Shown here: piece by piece, positions 9,390 through 17,837 of the stretch
How positions within the stretch are numbered: position 1 is the first letter of the stretch
Layout: each line of letters starts with the position of its first letter
Source of the DNA: Gemmatimonadota bacterium
GTDB lineage: Bacteria > Gemmatimonadota > Gemmatimonadetes > Gemmatimonadales > Gemmatimonadaceae
DNA length: 64,000 bases
NCBI GenBank assembly: GCA_016704465.1
Contig: JADJAD010000012.1
Coordinates: 62,001-126,000, forward strand
Reading direction: 5' to 3'
Translations under genes and position numbers: made by a program
The notes under the pieces: generated by a model
Databases searched by the model: none
What the model saw: only the letters and a program-made list of their open reading frames with translations
What the model was told of the DNA's origin: nothing

Positions 9390-10652
9390 CTACGATGCGG
9401 GGGGGTGGACGATCTTCCCCATGAAGAGGATCGTCCCGCTCAATCGCTCGCGGATCGCGAAGACGAACGGGCGGTCCACGCGCACCGTCGTGCGCAGCGG
9501 CAGCGAAACGACCTCAATGCCGACCGCGGTGACGGCCGCCGCTTCAGTTCCGACTTCGTGTACGTCGACGAACGTCTTCTGCTTCACGAAGCTGATGTAC
9601 AGCTCGCGCCCTGCCGAGGGTGACAGCCGGGTGAAGTCGGCCTCGCGCGGTACGAAGGCGCGCTGCATTCCCAGGGCACGCAGGGGATCGTTGAGCGTCG
9701 CTTCCCACGCGAGCGAGAAGCGCGGCATGAAGAGCTCGACCTCGCCGCTCGTCAGCGACGACATGGCCGCGTTCCAGGCGCCCTCGGTCAGCGACGCCAC
9801 GAGGGCGTTCACCGACTCACCGGGTCGCGGGAGGACGATCGACATCACAAAGGCGTCGCCGCCGTAGCCCAGCTCCACCACGGTCCGTCCATCGGACGTC
9901 CCGGCGCGCGCTGCGGAGGTGCGGCGCATCATGGGGACACTCACGGTGCTTCCCGACTCCAGGGTAAACGGGGCACTCGCCGTCTTGCTGCGGTCAAACG
10001 CGGTGCGCCAATCTCCCTTGAAGTAGATCGCGTTGACGAGCAGCATCACCAGGTCGGGCGGGAGCGATGCGACGATCGTGGCGATCTTGTCGTTGGTACT
10101 GCTCTTCACCCACCCGTTGATCGTGGTGACCGCCGACGGGGCGCCGAAGTCGAGGCCCGATGACGTGGCATCGAAGTACTGCTTCGCCTCGGCAAGGAAG
10201 ACGGGCGCGATCTGGGGGGCGAACGACTGCGCATACCAGATGGAGTTGGCGATGCGGAAGTCGACGTTGGAGTCGAGTCCGCGCAGCAGCGCGATGAGGG
10301 CGCGGTACGACTCGATGATCGTGGCCCGCGGCAGCGTCCCGAAGCCCAGCGCGGTGCGCATCTCGTCGAACGTGCCCCCCTCCGCGCCGTTGAGCGTCAT
10401 GCCTAACGCCATGGACGCCGAAAGCGGCGAGATGAAGACGTTCTCGGCCGCGCGTGTGTCGTTCACCCGGGCGAGCAGCGCCGGCGCAAAGCTGCTGGAG
10501 GCAGAAACCAGCGCCTGCTCACCGGCCGACAGCGTGCGCGGGAGCGCCGTGATGATCGGAGGGGCGCCGCCGACCGGCGACGAGGGCGAAGAGTCACAGG
10601 CGGTGACCAGCAAGGCGGCCGCCACCGGCCACAGACAGTGCATGCGCATCAC
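9390..10652 (-). CDS. Serpin-family protease inhibitor, predicted lipoprotein
   Basis: 420 residues. The N-terminus has a short hydrophobic stretch ending in the lipobox LVTAC, so Cys19 is the probable lipidation site and the protein would sit on the envelope. The body carries serpin signatures: NVFISPLSASMALGM, a VNAIYFKGDW strand, and the C-terminal RPFVFAIRERLSGTILFMGKI. The reactive-centre hinge EVGTEAAAV is intact and Ala-rich, as in inhibitory serpins. By alignment to alpha-1-antitrypsin, P1-P1' would be Val-Ser, suggesting elastase-like targets (inference). It lies convergent to the M16 peptidase. Confidence 0.9.
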   Translation of the reverse strand: MMRMHCLWPVAAALLVTACDSSPSSPVGGAPPIITALPRTLSAGEQALVSASSSFAPALLARVNDTRAAENVFISPLSASMALGMTLNGAEGGTFDEMRTALGFGTLPRATIIESYRALIALLRGLDSNVDFRIANSIWYAQSFAPQIAPVFLAEAKQYFDATSSGLDFGAPSAVTTINGWVKSSTNDKIATIVASLPPDLVMLLVNAIYFKGDWRTAFDRSKTASAPFTLESGSTVSVPMMRRTSAARAGTSDGRTVVELGYGGDAFVMSIVLPRPGESVNALVASLTEGAWNAAMSSLTSGEVELFMPRFSLAWEATLNDPLRALGMQRAFVPREADFTRLSPSAGRELYISFVKQKTFVDVHEVGTEAAAVTAVGIEVVSLPLRTTVRVDRPFVFAIRERLSGTILFMGKIVHPPAS

Positions 10653-10822
10653 GTCCTCCTCTCAACCGGATGGTGTCGGGAACCGTCAGGGATGGAGACA
10701 CCGATTGCACGCCCGTCCCCCGATGCGTGTGAGGAATGGTGCCGGCAGCGTGACCAGCCGAGCACGGTTCGTGTCACGGCGAGGCGCCCGATCGCTTGGC
10801 GGCCTGGCCCCGACGGAGCCCG

Positions 10823-11541
10823 CTAGCGCGACGCCTGTTCGGGATAGCCGAGCGCGTTGTTGAGCCAACGGACCAGCGGACGCAGCGTGATGAAGGCCTT
10901 TTCCACGCGCGCGGGGAGCGACAGTGAACTGGCGTCCGCGTCGCTCAGCGGCGTCGACACGGTGAAGGACACGTGCCGAAGCAGCTCGGCATGCGGATGG
11001 TCGCGATCGTAGCCACGCGGCGTGCGCGAGAGCTTCCCCTCCTCGCTGAGTGCGGAAAAATTCAAGGACAGGCCGCGCGACTTGAGCAGCTTCTGCAGCT
11101 CGTCGCCGTGCTCGGCGATGCGGTCACGGATCGCGACGAGCGACGGGCGCGGCGGCATCCAGATCCCGCCGGCGACCATTGAGGCGCCGGGCTCGAGATG
11201 GAAGTAGTACCCGGCCCCCGCCCCGTGCGTCTCCGCCCCGACGCCGTGTCCGGCGCGTACGTGCGTGAACCAGCATGACACGTGCGTCTTGTACGGGGAC
11301 TTGTCCTTGGAGAAGCGCGTGTCGCGATAGATGCGGAAGATGGAGCGCTTGGGGGTGCCGTGTATCTCGGGCGCGACGCGCGCCAGGCGGACGTCCATCT
11401 CCTCGACGAACAGGCGCAGCGGGTGCAGGAGCAGTTCGTCAAACTGTTCCTGCGCGCCTTGAACCACTCGCGGTCGTTGTGCCGCTTGAGCTGCCGCAGG
11501 AACGTGAGCGCGGCGGGGGTGAAGCGGGAGAATTCGTTCAT
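10823..11541 (-). pseudogene. DUF2461 (TIGR02453) family gene with a frameshift
   Basis: The family's N-terminus (FTPAALTFLRQLKRHNDREWF) is read from the ATG at 11539-11541. The rest (ELLLHPLRLFVEEMD, then SIFRIYRDTRFSKDKSPYKTH) is in a different frame ending at 10823. The frames join near 11449-11458: adding one base between AAGGCGCGC and AGGAACAG restores a continuous family-like product of about 239 residues. Either a real one-base deletion or a sequencing/assembly error would explain it. DUF2461 proteins have no established function. The start overlaps the stop of the upstream membrane gene by 4 bp (ATGA), so the pair is translationally coupled. Confidence 0.8.
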
Positions 11542-13067
11542 CGTCCCTCGGCGGTTTCATCGATGGCGGCGCGTGCGCGGGTCACCGTGGCGACCACGGG
11601 GCGGAGTCGTCCGCCGGGGTCGCGCAGCCCGACCGATGCCTCGTAGTCGGAGGCCCCCTCGATCACCACCCCGCGGACCTTGGCCTGGCGCGTCGCCCAG
11701 GTCAGCACGCCCCAGATGGCGCGCTGCTGGTTGGCCTCACCGAAGGTGCGCGGGTATGCGCGGGCGCTCCAGATCCACTGTCCCTTGCGCGACGACCGCA
11801 TCCACCGTTCCGCCAGCCGCAAACGGTCGGCGAGCGACGTGCCGCCGCCGAACGAGGGCGCCAGCGAGAAGCCGAGCAGGTCGATGCCACGCGTGCGCTC
11901 CCCCCAGGCATAGAGGGCGGAGTCGTCTGGCGTGAAGCTCGATACGGCGACCCCCACGCGGGTGCGCGGGCGTAGCGCGTGCGCCCGCCGGGCCGACGAG
12001 TCGAGGTACGCGTGCCACCAGGCGGCCGGGACGTTGCCGAGCGCGCGTCGCCCCGCATCCATGGGATCGAGCGCCGGAACCAGCACGTCGGGGCGCAGGC
12101 GCCGCACGATCCGGTCGATCAGCGCGACCCGTCGATCCAGGTAGCCCGACGGGTCGCGCTGGTACTTCGAGGCGTCGTCCCGATCGTAGCCGAGCGTGAC
12201 GAGCAGCTGGACCGAGTCACGGCGGATGATGTCCAGCGACGCCTCGAGCGAGTCCAGGGCCAGCGCGTGCGCCCCCGATGGCTGCAGCAGCACGCTCACC
12301 ACGCGCACCCCGATGCTGTCGGCCAGCGCAAGGTCCCGGCTCAAGGGGAGCGGTGCGGGTGCTCCGTCCAACGAGGGGAAGATCCGCAGGCCGATGGCAA
12401 AATCTCCACGCGGTCGCTCCTGCAGGCGTTCGCTTCCAAAGGTTGAGAACGACTGGGCCGCGTACACGGCGCGTGGATACTCGGTCACGACCAGCACCAC
12501 GGCGGCCGTGGCGGTCACGGCGATCAGTGCGCGCACGGTCCGGCTGATGCGCCAGACGGCCGGGTAGGCGGGCGACAGGAACGGGAGCAGCACCAACCAT
12601 GGCGACCAGAGCGCCTCGCGACCGAACAGGACCCCGAGAGCGCCAGCCTGCGCCACGGCGGCGCCGACCAGGGGGGCCGGGAGCTGGTCCATCCAGCGGC
12701 TCGCATAGCTCGACACGGCGGCAACGAACACCACGCAGTTGTACACGAAGATCGGGACGGCGAGCAGCGACGTCACGTAGCGCCGGAACAGGGCGTAGCC
12801 GCTCTGCACGACATAGCACAGCAGCACCAGCGGCCAGATCCAGGCCACGAGGAAGATCACGCGTCCGGTCGGCGTCGTGCCGGCGGCCAGCACGATGAGC
12901 GCGGCCGGGACGACGAACAACCCGCAGATGGACGTGAAGGCGAGGAAGAGGGGCGACTGCCGCCGAGCCCGGGAGATCTGGGACGACAGCAGCACGTTCC
13001 AGAGCAGGATGGCGACCGACACGACGATCCACCCGATCCGCAGCTCGTCTCCCGCAGACACCATCAT
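11538..13067 (-). CDS. Polytopic membrane protein with a C-terminal glycosidase-like domain
   Basis: About 509 residues from the ATG at 13065-13067, preceded by GAGG; an upstream extension in the open frame is Arg/Ala-rich and unlikely. Residues 1-220 hold about six to seven transmembrane helices (first LRIGWIVVSVAILLWNVLLSS). After them a roughly 290-residue soluble domain begins with a FAIGLRIFPSL strand, with later strands SIGVRVVSVLLQPSG, LLVTLGYDRDD and PDVLVPALDPMDA, a pattern like a TIM-barrel glycoside hydrolase. No catalytic residues could be fixed, so the hydrolase label is tentative. It is translationally coupled to the DUF2461 gene. Confidence 0.65.
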   Translation of the reverse strand: MMVSAGDELRIGWIVVSVAILLWNVLLSSQISRARRQSPLFLAFTSICGLFVVPAALIVLAAGTTPTGRVIFLVAWIWPLVLLCYVVQSGYALFRRYVTSLLAVPIFVYNCVVFVAAVSSYASRWMDQLPAPLVGAAVAQAGALGVLFGREALWSPWLVLLPFLSPAYPAVWRISRTVRALIAVTATAAVVLVVTEYPRAVYAAQSFSTFGSERLQERPRGDFAIGLRIFPSLDGAPAPLPLSRDLALADSIGVRVVSVLLQPSGAHALALDSLEASLDIIRRDSVQLLVTLGYDRDDASKYQRDPSGYLDRRVALIDRIVRRLRPDVLVPALDPMDAGRRALGNVPAAWWHAYLDSSARRAHALRPRTRVGVAVSSFTPDDSALYAWGERTRGIDLLGFSLAPSFGGGTSLADRLRLAERWMRSSRKGQWIWSARAYPRTFGEANQQRAIWGVLTWATRQAKVRGVVIEGASDYEASVGLRDPGGRLRPVVATVTRARAAIDETAEGR

Positions 13068-13324
13068 GACGCCCGCCTCGCATCGAGAACAGGCCGCATG
13101 ATGGAGCAGCGCGCACTTCGTGGGGGAATCGGCATCCGTCGGTGAGGAGGAAGCGGCGTGCGCCGTCGTGCGCCGTCGTGCGGGGACAGCCGCCTGCCGC
13201 AATCTCCCATCGTGGCGCGGTGAAACACAAGGAATCGCCGACGGGCCGACATGCCACCGGCGGGGGGTGGCGGCATCGGTGCTCGGCCATCCCCGTGACG
13301 CTGCACGAGAATTAGCTTGCCCGC

Positions 13325-13858
13325 ATGGACCGCCGGCCGCTGCTCTTCCTGCCCAGTCTCATTTCGCTTACGCGGCTCGGGATGGCGGCGGCCTTCGCGA
13401 TGCTCCCGTCGCCGGCGACGCGCATCATGCTCGTGCTGGCGGCCTCGCTCACCGACTTCCTCGACGGCTGGCTCGCCCGACGGGCCAATCTCGCGACCAA
13501 GTGGGGGGCCCTGATCGACCCCATCGCCGACCGCATGTTCGTCTTCACCGCGGTCTGCGTCTTTCTCTTCGAAGGGGCGATCACGACGACGCAGTATTTC
13601 CTGCTGATCTCGCGCGATCTCATGACGGCGGTCGGCTTCCTGGTGGCGCGTGTGGTCCCGACGCTTCGCCCGATCACGTTTCGCGCCCGGATGTCCGGCA
13701 AGATCGTCACGACGCTGCAGCTGGCGGTGTTGATCGCGATCCTCATGCGCCCGGAACTCGTCCACCCCCTCGTCCTGCTGGTGGGGGCGACGTCGGCATG
13801 GGCGATCGTCGACTACACGCTGATGCTCTGGCGGGAGCGCGCGCGCACGCCCGCATGA
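13325..13858 (+). CDS. CDP-alcohol phosphatidyltransferase (PgsA-like)
   Basis: 177 residues, polytopic. The complete family motif DG-x2-AR-x8-G-x3-D-x3-D is present at about 45-70 (DGWLARR, then G, D and D in WGALIDPIADR), including the Mg-binding aspartates. Enzymes of this family move a phosphatidyl group from CDP-diacylglycerol to an alcohol in the inner membrane; the size fits phosphatidylglycerol-phosphate synthase, but cardiolipin or other head groups are possible. Its TGA overlaps the next gene's ATG (ATGA), so both are one operon. Confidence 0.85.
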   Translation: MDRRPLLFLPSLISLTRLGMAAAFAMLPSPATRIMLVLAASLTDFLDGWLARRANLATKWGALIDPIADRMFVFTAVCVFLFEGAITTTQYFLLISRDLMTAVGFLVARVVPTLRPITFRARMSGKIVTTLQLAVLIAILMRPELVHPLVLLVGATSAWAIVDYTLMLWRERARTPA

Positions 13859-14367
13859 ACCGGGGCCGTCGGGTCATCGCGCTCCTTCGTGCGCCTGGCG
13901 GGGCGCTCCTCTGCGCGCTCGGCGTACTCGGCGCTGCCCGATCGATCGCGGCACAGGCCCCGTCCGGCGCGCAGGTGGAGGCGCGCGCGGAATACACCGG
14001 CGCGCGCACGTCGTCCCTGCAGGTGGGCGCGGGGCTCACCTTGCCGGCCGGGCGCTACATCCGGCTCGGAACGGTCGTGACCGGAGGAGTGGCGACGCAC
14101 GGCGGTGACGCACGAGGAGCCGCGCGCGCCGACTTGCTGGCGCGTTTCCTCCTCGATCCGTTCCGCGAGTCGCCCGTCGGCGTGTACGGCATTGGTGGCG
14201 TGAGCGCGCTGTACGATGGCTTCGAGGAGACGCGACCGCGCATCCTGCTCGGCGTCGGTGTCGAAACGCGGCCACGAGGTCGGCGTGTGCTCGCCGCCGA
14301 AGTCGCACTCGGCGGCGGCGTGCGCATCGCCATCGTCCTTCGCCGCGCACGACGCTCCGGTCGATAA
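13855..14367 (+). CDS. Secreted or outer-membrane small protein, unknown family
   Basis: 170 residues from the ATG at 13855, which overlaps the phosphatidyltransferase stop. The N-terminus has a basic start, a hydrophobic core and an ALGVLGAARSIAAQA cleavage-like site near residue 34. The mature part is rich in Gly, Val and Arg and alternates in a way compatible with a small beta-barrel (ARAEYTGARTSSLQVGAGL, LLGVGVETRPRG). No known domain was recognised. Envelope location and coupling to a phospholipid enzyme are the only functional hints. Confidence 0.6.
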   Translation: MNRGRRVIALLRAPGGALLCALGVLGAARSIAAQAPSGAQVEARAEYTGARTSSLQVGAGLTLPAGRYIRLGTVVTGGVATHGGDARGAARADLLARFLLDPFRESPVGVYGIGGVSALYDGFEETRPRILLGVGVETRPRGRRVLAAEVALGGGVRIAIVLRRARRSGR

Positions 14368-14415
14368 TCCGTACGGTAGCCGGTAGCGCATGACGCGTGG
14401 CCGCCGACCCGACAG

Positions 14416-14442
14416 CAAAAACCCCTCGAGAATGAGGGGGTT
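14416..14442 (-). terminator. Rho-independent terminator downstream of the 91-aa gene
   Basis: On the minus strand the sequence reads AACCCC, a short loop, GGGGTT and then five T residues, directly after the stop of the gene at 14450. The hairpin is also A-tailed on the plus strand, so it could act for the plus-strand gene ending at 14367 as well. Confidence 0.75.
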
Positions 14443-14449
14443 GATCGTC

Positions 14450-14725
14450 CTACGCTGCGGTCGTGGCTTCGCTGGCGGTGTTCTGCTTCGGCGGCTGCAC
14501 GAACCGCTCACCAAGCAGGCGGATCTGCTTCAGCTGATCGGCCGTAAGTTCGTGATATCGGTCGGACAGGTACTTCATCGTGTCATCAAACCACTCGCCC
14601 TGATGGTCGAGCTCGGAGCCAATGACGCCACAGCGCATGACGTGCTGGAACAGCTCGTCGCGCGCCTCATCAAACGGCGTCGGGAGCGTGGGCGGGGTGT
14701 GACGGCGAACGGGTCTTTTAGCCAT
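14450..14725 (-). CDS. Small conserved hypothetical protein (91 aa)
   Basis: 91 residues, soluble, starting MAKRPVRRHTPP and containing an acidic helical region (DEARDELFQHVMRCGV, GEWFDDTMKYLSDRY) and a hydrophilic tail. It is followed by a convincing terminator and lies 24 bp downstream of the alpha/beta hydrolase gene on the same strand, so it may be the second gene of that operon. No known domain was recognised. Function unknown. Confidence 0.65.
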   Translation of the reverse strand: MAKRPVRRHTPPTLPTPFDEARDELFQHVMRCGVIGSELDHQGEWFDDTMKYLSDRYHELTADQLKQIRLLGERFVQPPKQNTASEATTAA

Positions 14726-14749
14726 GTCCTCGGGTTGGAAGGTAAGCGT

Positions 14750-15667
14750 TCAAGATCTAAACCTAATCGATCGGGGCCTTCTCCCAAAGCTACGCACGAG
14801 ATTCGCGGAACGTTCTCCGGCACGAGCCCCTCGGGAGAACTGTGACAGGAGCGTTGCCAGCTCCGCCGGCGCCTCCTCCGGCACGAGCCGACCCACCTCC
14901 TCCACGTGCTGGTAGCGCCCCCGGGGCACACCGTCCGCATACGCCTCGGCCGCCGCTTTCGTGCACCAGCGGTCGCGCGTCCCACGCACCACCAAGGTCT
15001 CCTGCGTCACGCGCCCCACGTCCAGGTCGTCGAGGTCGTCTTCCTCCAGCGCGCCCGCCAGGGCCAGCAGGTGGTTGGCCCCCTCGCGGCCGAGGTACGG
15101 CGCCAGATATCGCCCGACCAGCACCGGCGGCAGGTGGTCGGGAAACGCGACCGAATCCTCCAGGAACGGGGTCAGGAGCGAAGAGGCCCCGAAGAGACCG
15201 CGAGACAGCCTGAGGGCGTATCGCGCCGTTTCTCGTTGGAGTTCGCGAATCGCCGGCCCAGGGATTTCGGCGAGGGGCGGCGTGCCGATGAGCGCGAGTT
15301 TCGAGACGCGCTCAGGGCGATCGACCGCGAGACGCAGCGCTACCGCTCCACCGACGTCCATGCCCACGAGGACAACCGAGGAAAGCTGCAGCGCGGTCAG
15401 GGCGCGATCGAGGAAGTCGGCCTGGGCACGCACGCCGAAGTCGGCGTCGAACGGGCGGTCGGACTCCCCGTATCCGAACAGGTCGATGGCGAACGCTGTC
15501 GCCTGGCGCACCGCGAGCATCGGTCCGACGTGACGCCAAAGGAACGCCGAAGTCCCGAACCCATGGAGCAGGACGACCGGCGTTCCGCCATAGCCGAATC
15601 GCTCAACGTGCATCGTCCCGGGTCCTACCGGGACGCGAAAGATGTCGGGATCGGACGGGACGCTCAC
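14750..15667 (-). CDS. Alpha/beta hydrolase with Asp nucleophile and no catalytic His
   Basis: 305 residues. Oxyanion segment LLHGFGTSAFLWRHV, nucleophile elbow VGMDVGG (Asp instead of Ser, as in haloalkane dehalogenases and epoxide hydrolases), and acid-residue strand VVRGTRDRW are all present. Where the family has Gly-His before the last helix, this protein reads EEVGRLVPEEAP: Arg (CGG) replaces the His. Without it the usual hydrolytic cycle should not turn over, so the protein may be non-catalytic or use another residue. The N-terminal cap and length are otherwise normal. Substrate unknown. Confidence 0.8.
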   Translation of the reverse strand: MSVPSDPDIFRVPVGPGTMHVERFGYGGTPVVLLHGFGTSAFLWRHVGPMLAVRQATAFAIDLFGYGESDRPFDADFGVRAQADFLDRALTALQLSSVVLVGMDVGGAVALRLAVDRPERVSKLALIGTPPLAEIPGPAIRELQRETARYALRLSRGLFGASSLLTPFLEDSVAFPDHLPPVLVGRYLAPYLGREGANHLLALAGALEEDDLDDLDVGRVTQETLVVRGTRDRWCTKAAAEAYADGVPRGRYQHVEEVGRLVPEEAPAELATLLSQFSRGARAGERSANLVRSFGRRPRSIRFRS

Positions 15668-15926
15668 GTGAGGTGACGACTCCCCGAAAAATCGTGGTCA
15701 GCGCTGCAGCCGAAGCGGCTCCAGGCGCCGAGCGCAATGTACACAGCCCTCAGCCACACCGCGTAACGACGAGGTTCCTACTCCCTTCGGTACGCCCCAG
15801 GCCGTAAACTTCCTGTTCGCTCTCGCCGCGCTTCGCGAGGGCAACCAATGCAGCTGACGCAGGAGCGGTCACGAGCGGGCAACTTCGGCGGATCGCTGCC
15901 CAGGCGAGAGAAACGACAGAGGAGAA

Positions 15927-16697
15927 ATGGCCAAGCAATCCAGGGATGCCGGAAAAGGACGTGGACCCAACGTGGTGAAGAAGAGCGCGAAGGGGAGTCA
16001 GGGGCGCTTTTACGCCATCCTGGGGCTGGTGGCCGCAGCGCTGGCCGTCTTCATCATCTATCAGGTCTCCAAGCCGAAGGCTCCGGACAGCGTCGCCGTC
16101 GATCCGTCCATCCCCCTGCCGAAGGCCGAAGGGTACCTGCTGGGCAAGGCAGACGCCCCGGTGCAGGTGATCGCGTTCGCCGACTTTGAATGTCCGGCGT
16201 GTGGTCAGTTCTACGTGCTCACCGAACCGGACGTCAAGCAGCGCCTCGTGGAAACGGGCGAGATCTCGTACCGCTTCATCGACTTCCCGCTGCCCGGACA
16301 TCGCAACACCTGGCCCGCGTCGCACGCGGCGGCATGCGCCAATGAACAGGGGAAGTTCTGGCCGATGCACGACATGATCTTCCAGGGGCAGGACCAATGG
16401 AACGGCGAAGCCACCAGCCGCCCCAAGGGAGTCTTCGAGGGCTACGCCACATCGATCGGGCTCGATGTCCCCAAGTGGGAGCAGTGCTACGATGAGCAGC
16501 GCTACCTCCGGAACATCCAGGCCCATCGCGCCGAGGCCGAGCGCCGCATGGTGGGCTCGACGCCGTCGTTCATCATCGGCAATCGACTCGTCGCCGGGAG
16601 CATCTCGTTCGACAAGTTCAAGGCGTATGTCGACAGCGCGAAGGCCGAACTTCCCGCGCCGCCGGCCGCGTCCGCCGTACCGCCCGCGCAGGACTGA
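15927..16697 (+). CDS. DsbA-family thioredoxin-fold protein, membrane anchored
   Basis: 256 residues. A lysine-rich cytosolic start is followed by a transmembrane or signal-anchor helix (about 28-46, FYAILGLVAAALAVFIIYQV) and a periplasmic DsbA-like domain. The redox motif is FADFECPACGQF (CPAC), with the cis-Pro loop at GSTPSFIIGNRLVAG. Proteins of this type oxidise or isomerise cysteines in exported proteins. The tail is Ala/Pro-rich. A GAGGAGA ribosome-binding site lies just before the ATG. Its convergent neighbour is unrelated. Whether it acts as oxidase or reductase cannot be told from the sequence. Confidence 0.85.
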   Translation: MAKQSRDAGKGRGPNVVKKSAKGSQGRFYAILGLVAAALAVFIIYQVSKPKAPDSVAVDPSIPLPKAEGYLLGKADAPVQVIAFADFECPACGQFYVLTEPDVKQRLVETGEISYRFIDFPLPGHRNTWPASHAAACANEQGKFWPMHDMIFQGQDQWNGEATSRPKGVFEGYATSIGLDVPKWEQCYDEQRYLRNIQAHRAEAERRMVGSTPSFIIGNRLVAGSISFDKFKAYVDSAKAELPAPPAASAVPPAQD

Positions 16698-16712
16698 CGG
16701 CGGTCATCCCGC

Positions 16713-17606
16713 TCAGCCGCGATCGACGAACCGACGCTTGAGGTCGATGCGTTCGAGCGACGGTTCGGCGTCTGCGCGCTGGTAGACTTCCGAACGCAGC
16801 CACTCGATCTCGGCGGCGCGCTGGTCCTCTGTCACATCGCGCCACCAGACGGACTGCGCGGAGTTCCACCGATAGCCGCGGCCCTTGAGCAGGTCTTTCT
16901 GTTCGAACGGGGCCCGGGTTGCCTCGAAGTGCCACAACGGCCGCCGCGCCGTCTCCAGCAGGAGCCGCATGGGGAGGTCGCCCGAGGCGAGCGCGGTCGC
17001 CAGCAGGTGAATGCCGGCGTAGCAATCCTCGTCGGCGCGATGCGCTTCGTAAAAGGTGCGGGCGTGCTTGTAGAGCAGGAACTCGAGCTTCGGCGAATCG
17101 ATCCCGAGGTCCCCCCACGGGACGTCGGCCATGGAGCAGGCCCAGTGCCGCTCGGCGAACGGTGGCAGCCGTCGTTCGACGAAGTTGCGGTCGAACGCGG
17201 CATTGTGGGCGATCACGAGGACCGCGCGGCCGAGCGCGTCTAGAATCGCCACCTCGTCCAGCCGGGTGCCGGCAACCATTGCGTCCGTGATTCCCGTCTT
17301 CTGGACGATGAACGGGGGAATCGGGCGTCCCGGATCCTCGTAGCAGGCGATCGCCGGGAGCACACGGTGAATCCGCCCCGTAGTGGGGGCGAACTCGAAG
17401 GGGACGCCGCAGAACTGGATGATCGCGTCGTTCCGGGCGTCGAGCCCGGTTGTCTCGACATCGACGAAAAGCGCGAGCTTGACCGGTTCGTCGTCGGCCT
17501 CGGCGTAGCGCTCGAGTCGCGGGAGGCGACGCAGGACGAGGTAGTCCGGGGACTGGTCGAGCAGGGCGGCGGCGGCAGCTGCAGCCTTGGCAGGGTCAGC
17601 GCGCAT
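16713..17606 (-). CDS. DEDDh 3'-5' exonuclease (DnaQ-like)
   Basis: 297 residues. Exo I is LFVDVETTG (Asp49, Glu51), Exo II is VLVIAHNAAFDRNF, and Exo III is HRADEDCYA with the His and Asp five residues apart, so it is the DEDDh subtype. The region after the nuclease core (about 225-297: WHFEATRAPFEQKDLLKGRGYRW) resembles a wing found in stand-alone DnaQ-like nucleases and contains many Trp and charged residues. It probably trims or proofreads nucleic acid in the cytosol and is not fused to a polymerase. A 14-bp tandem repeat lies upstream of its start. Confidence 0.82.
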   Translation of the reverse strand: MRADPAKAAAAAAALLDQSPDYLVLRRLPRLERYAEADDEPVKLALFVDVETTGLDARNDAIIQFCGVPFEFAPTTGRIHRVLPAIACYEDPGRPIPPFIVQKTGITDAMVAGTRLDEVAILDALGRAVLVIAHNAAFDRNFVERRLPPFAERHWACSMADVPWGDLGIDSPKLEFLLYKHARTFYEAHRADEDCYAGIHLLATALASGDLPMRLLLETARRPLWHFEATRAPFEQKDLLKGRGYRWNSAQSVWWRDVTEDQRAAEIEWLRSEVYQRADAEPSLERIDLKRRFVDRG

Positions 17607-17667
17607 GCACGGCGCCTCGAGGCGAGCGGAGCGTCATGGGGCCAATCTATTGCGCCAGGTCCCGCGT

Positions 17668-17715
17668 GCCATGCGCGGGTTGCCATGCGCGGGTTGCCAT
17701 GCGCGGGTTGCCATG
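17668..17715. repeat. Tandem repeat, 14-bp unit, about 3.5 copies
   Basis: Three perfect copies of GCCATGCGCGGGTT at 17668-17681, 17682-17695 and 17696-17709, then a partial fourth. They lie in the region upstream of the exonuclease gene. Confidence 0.9.
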
Positions 17716-17837
17716 TCCATTCGGCGAGGTAAGGGATCGTCGGGCGTAGGCTAGGGAGAAATCGATGTTGCAGCATCTGGCGCAAAGGCGGATTCTAATG
17801 CCAGCATTGGTTCTCACCCGCGCGACTGGAGGTCGCC

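Noticed and set aside
15848..16189. A 113-residue plus-strand ORF starting upstream of the DsbA-like gene
   Set aside because: It overlaps the DsbA-like gene out of frame, and the DsbA start has the better ribosome-binding site and a clear domain.
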